Made by a program: the position numbers and the translations under genes. The notes below the pieces were generated by a model. The model saw only the letters and a list, made by a program, of their open reading frames with translations. It made no database searches and was not told the origin of the DNA. Of a DNA stretch of 64,000 nt, positions 27,257 to 37,203 are shown piece by piece (the first letter of the stretch is position 1; the number at the start of each line of letters is the position of its first letter). This DNA comes from Candidatus Endonucleibacter bathymodioli (GTDB lineage Bacteria > Pseudomonadota > Gammaproteobacteria > Pseudomonadales > Endozoicomonadaceae), in NCBI GenBank assembly GCA_030674915.1, contig JASXSV010000008.1:99606-163605 (forward strand), given 5' to 3'.

Positions 27257-28198
27257 TTACAAATTAGCTATATTAACTATTTGCGTGTCTCCGATGGCTC
27301 CTGTATCGCCAATTTCAAATTCATCATTATTGTAAGTTGCTGGCAGATCAATGGGATCAAATGCTGTATCTCCATCCGTACGGGTATGTCCGTCGGTTCG
27401 TAGGTTGCTGAAGTCGAAAAGAGCAGGGTCTGCCAGATGTGACGGAGTTACATTTTGTATGGCCCTGAACATGCTTTCAATGCGTCCTGGGAAGCGTTTA
27501 TCCCATTCGTTAAGCATGGACTTTATTACTTTCCGCTGAAGGTTTTCTTGAGAGCCGCACAGATTGCAGGGAATGATAGGGAATTGCTTTTGTTCTGAAA
27601 AACGGATTATGTCTTTTTCTCGGCAGTATGCCAAAGGTCTGATAACCATATGTTTGCCATTGTCACTGAGCAGCTTTGGAGGCATGGCTTTCAGTTTTCC
27701 ACCATAAAACATATTCAAGAATAGGGTTTCTAGCAAGTCATCCCGATGGTGACCAAGGGCTATTTTAGTGGCGCCTATTTTTATGGCAGTGCGGTAAAGA
27801 ATACCGCGTCTCAATCGTGAACATAGACCGCAGGTGGTTTTGCCAGCTGGAATTTTTTCTTTAACGATACTGTAGGTGTTTTCTTGAATAATGAGATACT
27901 CAACACCTGCGCTATCAAGATATTGAGGAAGTATATGCTCAGGAAAGTCAGGTTGCTTTTGGTCGAGATTGACGGCAATGATATTAAAGTTGATTGGGGC
28001 GTGTTGTCTAAGGTTTAGAAGGATCTCAAGCATGGTATAGCTGTCTTTTCCACCGGACATGCAGCACATGATTTTATCGCCATCTTCAATCATTTTATAG
28101 TTGGCAATAGCCTGTCCTACCTGACGACGGAGGCGCTTCTGGAGCTTATTGAAATCAGCTTTGTCTGTTTTTGTTTTCTGAGAGTTAGGGCTATGCAT
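27257..28198 (-). CDS. ttcA: tRNA 2-thiocytidine-32 synthetase TtcA
   Basis: The product is 313 residues. The PP-loop SGGKDS lies at 48-53, activating C32 of tRNA with ATP. The Fe-S ligand cysteines are present: CGLC at 123-126, plus CNLC at 211-214. The [26 protein letters not shown] block is unmistakable for TtcA, which adds sulfur at C32 of certain tRNAs. The acidic, low-complexity C-terminal tail (last ~45 residues) is longer than in E. coli. Single gene; its 5' side is followed by a palindromic miniature element. Confidence 0.97.
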   Translation of the reverse strand: MHSPNSQKTKTDKADFNKLQKRLRRQVGQAIANYKMIEDGDKIMCCMSGGKDSYTMLEILLNLRQHAPINFNIIAVNLDQKQPDFPEHILPQYLDSAGVEYLIIQENTYSIVKEKIPAGKTTCGLCSRLRRGILYRTAIKIGATKIALGHHRDDLLETLFLNMFYGGKLKAMPPKLLSDNGKHMVIRPLAYCREKDIIRFSEQKQFPIIPCNLCGSQENLQRKVIKSMLNEWDKRFPGRIESMFRAIQNVTPSHLADPALFDFSNLRTDGHTRTDGDTAFDPIDLPATYNNDEFEIGDTGAIGDTQIVNIANL

Positions 28199-28281
28199 GG
28201 AAGTGTATTATCCAACTATTTATTGCTCAAATTATTTCTCATACTGAGAATAGCCTACTGTTCAAAAACAGCATAGTACAT

Positions 28282-28395
28282 TTATGCCTATTTCCCTTAA
28301 ATGTCTTAGGTTGTTGACTGATCTCACTCATTATCCATCACCGGCTACTCATAGGGTCATGGGGTTTTGCTCGTTTATGTTAGAAGTATCATGGA
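28282..28395. repeat. Palindromic miniature element, copy d (right end lost)
   Basis: TATGCCTATTTCCCTTAAATG, then AGGTTGTTGACTGATCTCACTCA and GGGGTTTTGCTCGTTTATG, match copies a and i. The right-hand inverted end is missing or mutated. Confidence 0.55.
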
Positions 28396-28649
28396 ATATT
28401 TGGGCTGTAAAAATAATGGAATGAGCTGGTATCAATAAAGAAAGAATATCGATAAGTTTTAATTATGGATCCATATGAAACTACTGATGGTATGTCTAAG
28501 GTGTCAGACATGGGTATATTATGATGAAATATGAAGGTATATAGTTACAATTGATTGCGAGGGGAGGAGAGCTGGCGGGACACCTAGAGTTAATTAAGAG
28601 TGATTTTACCCGTAAAGTCAGCGCAAGTTCGTTATAGTAGGTTGGGCTA

Positions 28650-28870
28650 ATGGGATATGGCACGGTTGTTGAATGGTTAGGCAATGAAGCGAGTGCTGAG
28701 CTAAATAGAATTAACCGTGCGCTGGCAAAAATTGGAAGTGGATGTTTTGGCTTCTGTTCGTCTTACGGTAATCAAATTCAGAATGCTAGATTGGAGGCAA
28801 TGCGGTATGGTGACGTATGTATCAGTTGTTCTGGAAAGCGGAGCAGTAGTTGTTGGGTCGTTCCCCTTGA
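28650..28870 (+). pseudogene. DksA/TraR-type zinc-finger protein remnant, one zinc ligand lost
   Basis: The frame encodes NEASAELNRINRALAKIGSG, then an FGFCSSYGNQIQNARLEAM segment and VCISCS. This is the C-terminal part of the DksA/TraR family (ALARIxxGxFGxCxxCGxxI...RLEAxPxxxxCxxC). The second cysteine of the first pair is Tyr (codon TAC), so the zinc site would be incomplete. The N-terminal coiled-coil region is missing and the 3' end runs into a palindromic miniature element. DksA-type proteins bind RNA polymerase. This copy is likely dead. Confidence 0.65.
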
Positions 28871-28915
28871 AGGTGGAGGAGTTAACCACCTCACACCTTC
28901 AATGAGAATGGATAT
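28861..28915. repeat. Short-form palindromic miniature element, copy e (~55 bp)
   Basis: TTCCCCTTGAAGGTGGAGG is followed almost directly by CCACCTCACACCTTCAATG, then GAATGGATATA. Both ends of the long form are present with the middle removed, giving a tight hairpin. Confidence 0.55.
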
Positions 28916-28961
28916 AAAACAATTAGGAGTGCGTCTAGACTGCGATAGAGCGCAGGATTAG

Positions 28962-29403
28962 GTCAAAGTAGGGGAACTATTTTTCATGGAACTTGTCTAT
29001 ATTTATTAGGAGAAAACAAGAAGGAGTTCATCAAGAAGAGGGAGAATGATTCTCTAATATAGGCAGACTGGGAAGAAATATCTCAGAAGTTGTGGGTAGC
29101 ATTTATTATCTATACCTATTCTTCTAGGAGGTGTTAGTGTGTACCTACGTACACTTTCATGGGTACCGAGTATATATTGGGTAAGATTGTGTTTATTTAA
29201 TTTGATATTTACTACCGGCAAGGGGCAGTTGTTATTTCATATTCGCTCGCATTGGTATGCAGAAAGATTGGGTTAAAGTGATTAATTGTGACTTCATGGT
29301 TAACTGGCGTATTTTTGGTTTCTGACTAGAGAATAGAATTGTAATAAAAAAAGCACTACCGCTACGTTTTTGTAGAAATAATAAGATGTTGTAGAATTAT
29401 TGA
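28962..29403. other. Intergenic stretch, no gene seen
   Basis: AT-rich sequence upstream of the large proline-rich gene. A small 6-bp-stem palindrome (GTGTAC/GTACAC, about 29139-29154) is present. No promoter pair stands out clearly. Confidence 0.4.
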
Positions 29404-31923
29404 TTGAAGTATGGAGGGGTGGATATGATGTATCTAGGACGGTTTAATAATAATTCATCTGTATTTACGTCGTCATGTGGCTATGGCTTGTGCGTGATTC
29501 CTGCTTTCCAGTGGTGTGGGTATCGTGTGGCAGTGGCCGCACCTGTACGTCACACAACTTATCTTCAAAGTCCCTTCTATGGGAGCAATCTTCTATCTAA
29601 TTATAGAATCAACAATCGGATGAATGGTCAGCCATTTATGACTAATTGCTATAATCCTACGTTTTCTAAAATGCCTAGCATGAGTTCTGTGAATTGGGGT
29701 GCACGTATAACACAAAGCAATTCTGACCTTACTTGGCTGTTGCCTAAAATTGTTCCTTTGGATAGGTCTTTTGTTCCTGTAGATCTAGAGTCTGATATGG
29801 AGTTAGAGTCAAAACTGGAGTCATCTGTTCCTTCAGCGTCAGAATCTAAGCCTTCATGTGCTTTGCCTAGCCCCCCTCTTCTTTTGGAGTCAACGCAGGA
29901 GTCATTAGCAGACTCAGAACCAAAGCCAAAACCAAAGCCGAAGCCGAAGCCGTCAGCCCCCTCAGAACTAAATTTGAAGCCAGAAGTTCCTGTTGTTACA
30001 AAGCCATTATTTCCTCTTGTTAAACCTGCCCCTTCTTATAAGGGGTTGGCAGTAAATCCCGTAAATATCGCTGTTAACGTTGGTAATGCTAAGATACCAA
30101 ACAGTCATCACTACAACATTGCTTCATTGTCAGATCTGACATTACGAGATAGGGATATTGGAGAAATATTCAGGCGCATTAATATCTGCACATTGAATGA
30201 GCCTTACCCTAATAATAGTGAATATTCGATAAAAATTAATGGGAGTGCGGTGTATCGTCCCAATCATAACGGTGTACATGCCTGTAGGAAAGTGGCTTAT
30301 ATGGATTCGATTATTGATCTTATTGATAAAAAAGGAAGTGTCCAGACAAAAGATCTTTACTCAAAACTATCTTCTTCCCGTAAAAATATTTTGAAATTAG
30401 CGGTCTTCATGATGAGATCAGGTAGGATTAATGAGTCGCCTAATGATAATTATCACCTGCGCTCAGCGGAACTGTTTCGAGCTTATGCTAATGATCTTGG
30501 TGTATCTAAGAGTGATATTGATTGGGGGGCAGCAGTTATAGAAGAAGGTGCTAGGAAGCCACAACAAGGATTTTCAAAGGATCCTGAAACAGTGTTGGGC
30601 AAGAGTATACTCACCATTGCTCATTTGATGGATCTCCCTCGCTGTAGTGACACAACAATGATGCAGGTTGAAATTGATACTATTACTCAAACTGTTAAAA
30701 AACTAGTGGGCTCAAGTGTGAAATCTGATGTTATTGCAAAGGAGTTATTGGATTATTCTACACAGGTTATCAGGAAAACTGGAGGTGCTCTGTTTTATCC
30801 AGAATATCAAAAATATCAAGCTCCTTTTGAGAAGTGTAGTGCCGATACGGGCTTTTGTCGTAATACTATTAATAATGTGGTGGTGCCTAACTGGCTTTCT
30901 GCAAACCTTGCGCCTGGGCCCGTTAATCCAGCACCGGCACCAGTACCAGTACCAGTACCAGTACCAGTACCAGTACCAGTGGTACCGGCATCAGTAGCAC
31001 CAGCTAAGCTAAATATACCCCAAGTATCCCATGCTGATTTTAGATCATCTGGCAAAAAAGCAAGAGATTCTATATATAGAAACCGAAAAACAACGCGTTC
31101 GGAAAGGCTTATTATTACTAGTGCCTCTGGAATTGGAGGAGCTGGTAGCGTAGGTTATGATTTAGCTACCAAAAATCCTGGACGTAAGATTGGCCTTATG
31201 GTTGCGGCTAATAGCGGCCTGCCGGCAGGAGATATTGGACACGTGGTGCTTGGGCATAAAAATAATACCTTCGATCATTATTTAAATCATGGAGGACAAG
31301 AAGAAAACTTGGTTGCTAACTGGGCATTAACTTCATGCCCTGCAAATAAGTCTAATCAAACTCAACTTGTTAGGAACACGATAATGGGACGGTGGGGAAT
31401 GGTAGATACGAGTAAGAATACAACTAGTATTAAAACGATGCAAGGGATTGATTATGTGAACACTAAGCGCTCCGAAGACTATGGCGAAGCATGGGTGGTA
31501 GGTAATGCCAAACTTTCAGCCTTAAAGTATGCGTCACCTGCAGGCAAGGAGTGCGTCATTGACGGTAGTAAAACATTTGATGCCAGTTTGATTTTTGGTT
31601 CGGGCATTAACGCTAGTGATAACGGAACAACTACAGGAACAATGAAGCGCACTAGAAATAAAAAGGCGGCCACTGACTATAAGTTTTTTTGCGCAGCAGT
31701 CAAAGATGTACTTAGGGCAAAGTTGGATGCAGCTATAGCTGATGGAGTTACAGTCTTCTGTATTGATAAAACGTCATGTGGTATTTATGCGGGAAAACAT
31801 CAGAAGAAATTTAATAAAGACTATCTGAGTTTGTTGCAGGCAGTGCTTGATGAGGGGGTGGGTCCGCAGAATTTACCTCGCTGGAAATTCATTGATGATG
31901 CTGTTGTGGCGGATAGGGCTTGA
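29404..31923 (+). CDS. Proline-rich protein with macro/PARG-like C-terminal domain (effector candidate)
   Basis: The product is 839 residues. Residues 1-120 are Ser/Asn/Tyr-rich. Residues about 150-200 are acidic then Lys-Pro-rich (KPKPKP tract). About 230-490 is a globular part I do not recognise. About 510-535 is a Pro-Val tandem tract. Residues about 590-830 resemble microbial-type poly(ADP-ribose) glycohydrolase/macro folds: IGLMVAANSGLPAGD, then HGGQEENLVANW (Gln632-Glu633-Glu634), FGSGINAS near 731, and TSCGIYAG near 790, with a terminal helix DYLSLLQAVLDE. In PARG enzymes the QEE pair is catalytic; the canonical GGG loop before it is not clearly present. No signal peptide is evident. 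If the call is right, the protein would remove or bind ADP-ribose on host proteins. Confidence 0.6.
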   Translation: MKYGGVDMMYLGRFNNNSSVFTSSCGYGLCVIPAFQWCGYRVAVAAPVRHTTYLQSPFYGSNLLSNYRINNRMNGQPFMTNCYNPTFSKMPSMSSVNWGARITQSNSDLTWLLPKIVPLDRSFVPVDLESDMELESKLESSVPSASESKPSCALPSPPLLLESTQESLADSEPKPKPKPKPKPSAPSELNLKPEVPVVTKPLFPLVKPAPSYKGLAVNPVNIAVNVGNAKIPNSHHYNIASLSDLTLRDRDIGEIFRRINICTLNEPYPNNSEYSIKINGSAVYRPNHNGVHACRKVAYMDSIIDLIDKKGSVQTKDLYSKLSSSRKNILKLAVFMMRSGRINESPNDNYHLRSAELFRAYANDLGVSKSDIDWGAAVIEEGARKPQQGFSKDPETVLGKSILTIAHLMDLPRCSDTTMMQVEIDTITQTVKKLVGSSVKSDVIAKELLDYSTQVIRKTGGALFYPEYQKYQAPFEKCSADTGFCRNTINNVVVPNWLSANLAPGPVNPAPAPVPVPVPVPVPVPVVPASVAPAKLNIPQVSHADFRSSGKKARDSIYRNRKTTRSERLIITSASGIGGAGSVGYDLATKNPGRKIGLMVAANSGLPAGDIGHVVLGHKNNTFDHYLNHGGQEENLVANWALTSCPANKSNQTQLVRNTIMGRWGMVDTSKNTTSIKTMQGIDYVNTKRSEDYGEAWVVGNAKLSALKYASPAGKECVIDGSKTFDASLIFGSGINASDNGTTTGTMKRTRNKKAATDYKFFCAAVKDVLRAKLDAAIADGVTVFCIDKTSCGIYAGKHQKKFNKDYLSLLQAVLDEGVGPQNLPRWKFIDDAVVADRA
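30940..30981 (+). repeat. 6-bp tandem repeats encoding a Pro-Val tract
   Basis: CCAGTA is repeated six times and then CCAGTG once, encoding alternating Pro-Val. The unit keeps the frame when copy number changes. Confidence 0.88.
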
Positions 31924-31984
31924 TTACGATATGATACATCAGCATAACTCGACCAAGTAGATAATATTCTGGTAAAATATTGGC

Positions 31985-32142
31985 ATGCAAAAAAATTTTA
32001 TAGCGCAGCCCAAATTATTTGTATAATCCACTGACTTAAATCATCCGGTTTTTCGTGATCTGGATGATACGGAAGTATTGTTGAAATGGTCAGAGGTTGA
32101 GAAGTTTTTGTCCTCCTATGCATCTAAAACAGGTTGTTCTGG
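31985..32142 (+). mobile_element. Probable transposase N-terminal remnant
   Basis: The frame LNHPVFRDLDDTEVLLKW, then SEVEKFLSS resembles the start of IS5/IS1182-like transposases (compare VKELDSVHELIDWDRLEHHL in the intact copy at 60182). An early stop interrupts it. The identification is weak. Confidence 0.35.
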
Positions 32143-32309
32143 TTGAATAAACTGGGTACTTTAATAAAAGACAATACCCGTCAATTATTGAAGTGTTATT
32201 ATGAAACAGAAATGCAGTTACAAATAGTATCCCAAATAGTTTAAAGAAAAGGCAATGACTTTGATTGGAGGTCAAAGCCCTATATTCCCACAATAACTAA
32301 CACACTACC

Positions 32310-33065
32310 CCGATAAAAACTCAATCGGACTAAAGTAGTTTAAATCTTTTTTGGTCTTATTTTTAACTCTGAACGTCAAAAGAAGTTTAGAGACACGCTC
32401 GGTCAGCGTCACAAAACATCCATTTTTACCGTGAGCGGTATCCCCCTCCCAGTGGCCGGCCTTTTTTTTAGATCCACGCAGTCAGGGCACTCATAAATAT
32501 CCACAAGGTCAGTAATGAAACGGGATCCAGCCTCAGTATTATGGCGTTTTCGATAACGTTTACCTTTGCGCAGGAGAAGAAAGTCCAATGTTTTTTTTTG
32601 ATTAGCCGATAAATAATCTAGTAACCAATAGCCCCACCATAAGACTCAAGTCTCATGCGCCCTGCAGTTTGCTCAGGTGTAAAGGCTAAGTCTGGTTGAG
32701 ACTACATCGGCCGACTTATCACATCAGTTCTTTTGTGAAGCTTAGTCGCTGTCTTGCGCTTGTGCAGGCCGTGGCTATGAGTTTCTTTTGCATCATAAGC
32801 CCTAGGGTGATAGTGCTTGAGCCTAGGGAGATTGTTTTATTGGAATGGTTCAGATAATAGCCTATCCTACGCTCCGAAAATACGAGTGTGTTGAAGGATT
32901 GAATCTGGTATCATTCAGCCAAAGTCAGCTGTTTGTAAGAGTTTCCCATGTGGTCACCTGGTTCGTTGTGTGAGAACTACAGCCTATGAGCAGCTAGCTC
33001 TAAATCAATTCCAAGTGTGTCGGTTATTGTGGAAATATAGGGGTTACTTAGGGTTGATATGTACC
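32310..33065 (-). mobile_element. Decayed IS30-family element
   Basis: On the minus strand, broken frames give RKTATKLHKRTD, AIGYWLLDYLSANQKK and a block corresponding to the WEGDT catalytic region; the C-terminal DDE part is lost. The right ~150 bp match the repeat found at 10730, 23240 and 45885. Nothing else is visible in 31924-33230. Confidence 0.6.
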
Positions 33066-33230
33066 AAAAATAATTCTAGACACAGGTAGATGGGAGGCAC
33101 AGAATTAGAGTTTCTTTAGTTTAGGTAGCTAAGCAATCTGATGAGCTGGCGCAATTAATTCCATTAATTCTTAACGTATGAGGGGTGTAACCAGTCCTCA
33201 CTGTTGTTTTGAATACTGATCATTGAGAGA

Positions 33231-33950
33231 ATGATAATGTTTTACTTAAATATAAAAAAATATAACTGCTATATTGTTTTTCTCTTACTGGCTTGCTTTA
33301 TCTTGCAGGTTAAAGCAGCGCCATTGGAGGTGCCGGTATCTTATGATGATCCTTGGGAGCGGGTAAACCGCAACATATTCTCATTCAATGATAAATTGGA
33401 TATTTATGCTCTGAAGCCTATTGCAAAGGGTTATAATGCTATAATACCTAAACCAATACAGGGGCTTGTTTCTAATTTTTTTAGCAACCTTGGAGAAATT
33501 CGAAATATTATAAATGGAGCGCTTCAGTTAAAACTTTCTGCGGCATTAGTGTCCTTGAGCCGTTTTGCTATTAACTCCACGGTTGGCATGCTGGGTCTTA
33601 TTGATGTAGCTTCACCTTTGGGCTTTGAACAGAAGTATGCAAATTTTGGTTTAACCCTAGCCCAGTGGGGAGTCCCTTCTGGAGCTTATATTGTTATCCC
33701 GTTTTTTGGTCCAGGAAATATCAGGAGCGGAATAGGGTTTGTTCCCGACTTGTATACTAGCCCATTAACTTGGATCGAACCTGAAAGTGATGCGTGGATG
33801 GCCCTTGGTGTTAAAACAATTAGTATTCGGTCAGGTTTGCTGGACGCAGAAGATTTGATCATGGGTGATCGTTATTCTTTTATTCGTGACGCTTATCTTC
33901 AAAGGCAAGAATATCTAATTCTTGGCCGTACACCTATAGATGATTTTTAA
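33231..33950 (+). CDS. mlaA: MlaA (VacJ) outer-membrane lipid-asymmetry protein
   Basis: The product is 239 residues. After a signal peptide, DPWERVNRNIFSFNDKLD, then IRNIINGALQLK, RFAINSTVGMLGLIDVASPLG and WGVPSGAYIVIPFFGPGNIR are diagnostic of MlaA. MlaA sits in the outer membrane with porins and removes misplaced phospholipids, passing them to MlaC. The lipobox is ambiguous: LLAC lies inside the hydrophobic run, while VKAA downstream would suit signal peptidase I. The second ATG at 33237 fits the purine-rich site better. The other mla genes are not in this window. Confidence 0.95.
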   Translation: MIMFYLNIKKYNCYIVFLLLACFILQVKAAPLEVPVSYDDPWERVNRNIFSFNDKLDIYALKPIAKGYNAIIPKPIQGLVSNFFSNLGEIRNIINGALQLKLSAALVSLSRFAINSTVGMLGLIDVASPLGFEQKYANFGLTLAQWGVPSGAYIVIPFFGPGNIRSGIGFVPDLYTSPLTWIEPESDAWMALGVKTISIRSGLLDAEDLIMGDRYSFIRDAYLQRQEYLILGRTPIDDF

Positions 33951-34079
33951 CGCTTATATGAGATCCCAGCATAATCAATGATTTTAAACATAATTGAACT
34001 GTACCTATTTTTCAGCTATCACGAATATTTTTAGGGCATTGCACACCAAATTATCGGCTTTCTGGACTGTTTCTAGTAG

Positions 34080-34520
34080 CTAAGACTGATTTTTTGCATC
34101 TATCCTACAAGCATAGTTTCGGCACACCATAAATACTAAAAACTTAGTACTTTTGCGAATGTTAGCGGCAATAGCGGTCAGCCCGTAACTAGTTTCTTTT
34201 TTGGCAAGACCCATGAGTCGAGTTCTAGTAAGCCCGTAGTACCTTTTATGGGTGGAAAAAGGATGCTTATTGCCCAATCTGGTGATGGGTATTTCTTTGC
34301 AAGGTGTTGCATTTCTGATAATCGTGAATATTGCAGGCGTCACTCTTTGACTCTGAAAAAAGCCATTTTCATCGATACCAGTATGCACGAAAAAACCATA
34401 GGTGGCAGTCTTGTCACGACTACCATTCTTAACGTGCCAACCCTTGTCTCAATATCTGATCATTCTAGCATGGCATCCGTATCATCCAAGCTACAAAGAA
34501 TTGGATGATTGAAGATAGTG
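34080..34520 (-). mobile_element. Transposase C-terminal remnant (IS5/IS1182-like DDE)
   Basis: A 102-residue open frame on the minus strand reads HTGIDENGFFQSQRVTPA, then YYGLTRTRLMGLAKKETSYGL and AIAANIRKSTKFL, as in the last third of IS5/IS1182-like transposases. Further pieces (YGFFVH) lie upstream after frameshifts. The rest of 33951-34757 is non-coding. Confidence 0.6.
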
Positions 34521-34757
34521 GCTTATACGAAGAGTTTGGGTTGTATTGTAAAGGATTTTTGCATGCCGACAGTTATCGATTTTTATTATACCTGAGGCAT
34601 CCATATTGGCACGTTTATTGTCGTATATCCATAGCAATAGTGTGTCGTATTCTTGCGTTTTTTTTTACTGTCTACACGGCATTTGAGATAGCGTTGCGAA
34701 ATGATGATTGAGTTGTTATCGTTCATTCTGACCACAGTAAGGTAAAAAGGAGAAACG

Positions 34758-35942
34758 ATGTCTATAGAAAGTATCTTCAATATTGTAGTTGTATCATCAT
34801 CGCGCACTCCAATCGGAGCTTTCCAGGGTTCTCTTTCATCTTTAATTGCCAGCCAGTTGGGGGCGAAGGCAATTACTGGCTGTGTTAAAAATATTTCTTT
34901 TGACCCTAGTGATATTTCCGAAGTTCTTATGGGATGTGTATTAACTGCTGGAACCGGGCAGGCACCGGCTCGACAAGCAGCGATATTCGGAGGAATACCT
35001 GATACTACCCCTTGTACCACGGTTAATAAAGTTTGTGGTTCTGGTATGAAGGCTATCATGCTGGGGTGTGCCCAGTTAGCACAGGGTGAAGCGGATACTG
35101 TTTTAGCTGGAGGCATGGAAAGTATGACCAACGCTCCTTATCTCGTTAATAAAGCGCGACAGGGGTTGAGGCTTGGGCACGGTGAGTTGCAGGATCATAT
35201 GTTTACAGATGGTTTGGAGGATGTTTATAGCGGCAAGCTCATGGGTGTTTTCGCTCAGGCAACAGCGGATCGTTTTGATATTAGTCGCAATGCAATGGAT
35301 GACTATGCATTGGAGTCACTTTCTAGGGCGCAAAATGCTATAGCCACCGGCTTGTTTGACAGAGAAATAACACCAGTTGAAACGGTAGCAGGGCTGGTTG
35401 ATTCTGATGAACTGCCGAAAAAGGCAAAACCAGAAAAAATACGGCTGTTGAAGTCAGCTTTTAGTTCACAGGGTACAGTTACTGCCGCTAACTCAAGCTC
35501 GATCTCTGATGGGGCGGCGGCAGTATTAATAATGAGGGAGGCGGATGCCATAGCCCAGGGCTTAAAGCCAATGGCCCGTATTTGTGGTTATCATAGTTGT
35601 GGAACCAAACCGGCCGAATTCACCTTGGCGCCGGTGGCTGCTATCAGTGAGCTAATGAATAAGCTGAACTGGAAAAATACCGATGTTGACCTTTATGAAA
35701 TAAATGAAGCCTTTGCTGTTGTAACATTAATGGCTATAAGGCAATTAGGACTTGATCATAGCAAGGTTAATATTAATGGGGGTGCCTGTGCTTTGGGCCA
35801 TCCGTTGGGTGCGAGCGGAGCTAGGATTGTTGTTACTCTGTTGCATGCGCTTTTGCAGAAAGGTGGTGGAAAGGGTATTGCAGCACTGTGTATTGGAGGA
35901 GGGGAAGCAACAGCGCTGGCTGTGGAAGTTATGGCAGGATAA
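34758..35942 (+). CDS. Acetyl-CoA C-acetyltransferase (thiolase)
   Basis: The product is 394 residues with AGGAGA seven bases before the ATG. The acylated cysteine is Cys93 in CTTVNKVCGSG. His348 in GGACALGHPLG and Cys378 in CIGGGEA complete the active site. Thiolases condense or cleave acyl-CoA. The sequence is nearest to short-chain acetoacetyl-CoA thiolases (AtoB/PhaA type). It leads a run of acyl-CoA genes on the same strand (acyl-CoA dehydrogenase, enoyl-CoA hydratase, hydroxyisobutyrate dehydrogenase), which points to branched-chain amino acid or fatty acid breakdown. Confidence 0.93.
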   Translation: MSIESIFNIVVVSSSRTPIGAFQGSLSSLIASQLGAKAITGCVKNISFDPSDISEVLMGCVLTAGTGQAPARQAAIFGGIPDTTPCTTVNKVCGSGMKAIMLGCAQLAQGEADTVLAGGMESMTNAPYLVNKARQGLRLGHGELQDHMFTDGLEDVYSGKLMGVFAQATADRFDISRNAMDDYALESLSRAQNAIATGLFDREITPVETVAGLVDSDELPKKAKPEKIRLLKSAFSSQGTVTAANSSSISDGAAAVLIMREADAIAQGLKPMARICGYHSCGTKPAEFTLAPVAAISELMNKLNWKNTDVDLYEINEAFAVVTLMAIRQLGLDHSKVNINGGACALGHPLGASGARIVVTLLHALLQKGGGKGIAALCIGGGEATALAVEVMAG

Positions 35943-36045
35943 GTCTAATTTTTTTGTAGTTGCGGTAGTCGAAGTGGCGGGTATGGGTGGTAAGTGGTGA
36001 AATTAACACTCTTATGTCTTCAAGTGCTTTGGGTATATATTTAGC

Positions 36046-37203
36046 ATGAATTTTAATCTTACTGAAGATCAGGTGGCATTTTGTCATCTGGCCAAACAAT
36101 TTTCTGAAGAATCTTTGGCTCCTATGGCGGCAGAGTGGGACCAGACAGCTTTTTTTCCTGTAGAAGTTATTAAAGTAGCCGCTAAACTTGGATTTTGTTC
36201 ATTATACGCTAGTGAAACGATCGGTGGAATGGGGCTAACAAGGCTTGATGCTAGTTTGATATTTGAGCAGTTGTCTATGGGGTGTACGGCAACGACTGCG
36301 TATATGACTATACATAATATGGTGACATGGATGATAGGTGAGTTTGCTCGTGATGAACTGAGGAAGTCATGGGGGTCTTTACTTGCGAGCGGTGAAAAAT
36401 TATCGTCTTATTGCCTAACTGAGCCTGGAGCTGGCAGTGACGCCGCTTCATTACAAACTACTGCGGAGGCAAAGGGAGGTGATTATGTGCTTAATGGTTC
36501 AAAAATATTTATTTCTGGTGCTGGCAGTACGGATTTGCTGCTGGTGATGGCTAGAACAGGCGAGGAAGGAGCCAAAGGAATTTCAGCATTTGCGGTGCCG
36601 GCATGTACTCCTGGTATTAGTTATGGGCGTAAAGAAAAAAAAATGGGGTGGAACTGTCAGCCTACAGGACTGATTTCTTTTGATGATGTTCGTATACCTG
36701 CAGTCAATCGCTTGGGCTCTGAAGGAGAAGGATTTCGCTTTGCTATGAAAGGATTGGATGGTGGGCGAATTAATATTGCGAGCTGTTCGGTAGGTACAGC
36801 ACAACAGGCATTGAATACGGCTCAACGATATATGAACGAACGTAGACAGTTTGGCCGCAAGCTGTCTGAATTTCAGGCGTTACAGTTTAAGTTGGCGGAT
36901 ATGAATACAGATTTGGTGGCAGCGAGGCAGATGGTGAGAATGGCAGCTTGTAGGCTAGATGAAGGTCACCAAGAAGCGATGGTTTATTGTGCCATGGCCA
37001 AACGTTTTGCTACGGATGTTGGCTTTAATGTCTGCAATGAAGCGCTGCAAATTCACGGTGGTTATGGTTATATCCAAGAGTATCCGCTTGAGCGTTATGT
37101 GAGGGATACCAGGGTCCATCAGATACTGGAAGGTACTAACGAAGTTATGCGTCTCATTATTGCTAGGCGGTTGTTGTCAGAACATTTCACGGAGATTGTA
37201 TAA
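36046..37203 (+). CDS. Acyl-CoA dehydrogenase, isobutyryl-CoA dehydrogenase-like
   Basis: The product is 385 residues. Family blocks include YCLTEPGAGSDAASLQT, KIFISGAGSTDLLLVMART, NERRQFGRKLSEFQALQFKLADM, and IHGGYGYIQEYPLERYVRD. The catalytic Glu is at about 362 in QILEGTNEVM. Together with the mmsB-like gene nearby this best fits isobutyryl-CoA dehydrogenase of valine breakdown (FAD-dependent, passing electrons to ETF). A 2-methylbutyryl or other short-chain specificity is possible. The next gene starts inside its stop codon (TAATG). Confidence 0.92.
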   Translation: MNFNLTEDQVAFCHLAKQFSEESLAPMAAEWDQTAFFPVEVIKVAAKLGFCSLYASETIGGMGLTRLDASLIFEQLSMGCTATTAYMTIHNMVTWMIGEFARDELRKSWGSLLASGEKLSSYCLTEPGAGSDAASLQTTAEAKGGDYVLNGSKIFISGAGSTDLLLVMARTGEEGAKGISAFAVPACTPGISYGRKEKKMGWNCQPTGLISFDDVRIPAVNRLGSEGEGFRFAMKGLDGGRINIASCSVGTAQQALNTAQRYMNERRQFGRKLSEFQALQFKLADMNTDLVAARQMVRMAACRLDEGHQEAMVYCAMAKRFATDVGFNVCNEALQIHGGYGYIQEYPLERYVRDTRVHQILEGTNEVMRLIIARRLLSEHFTEIV

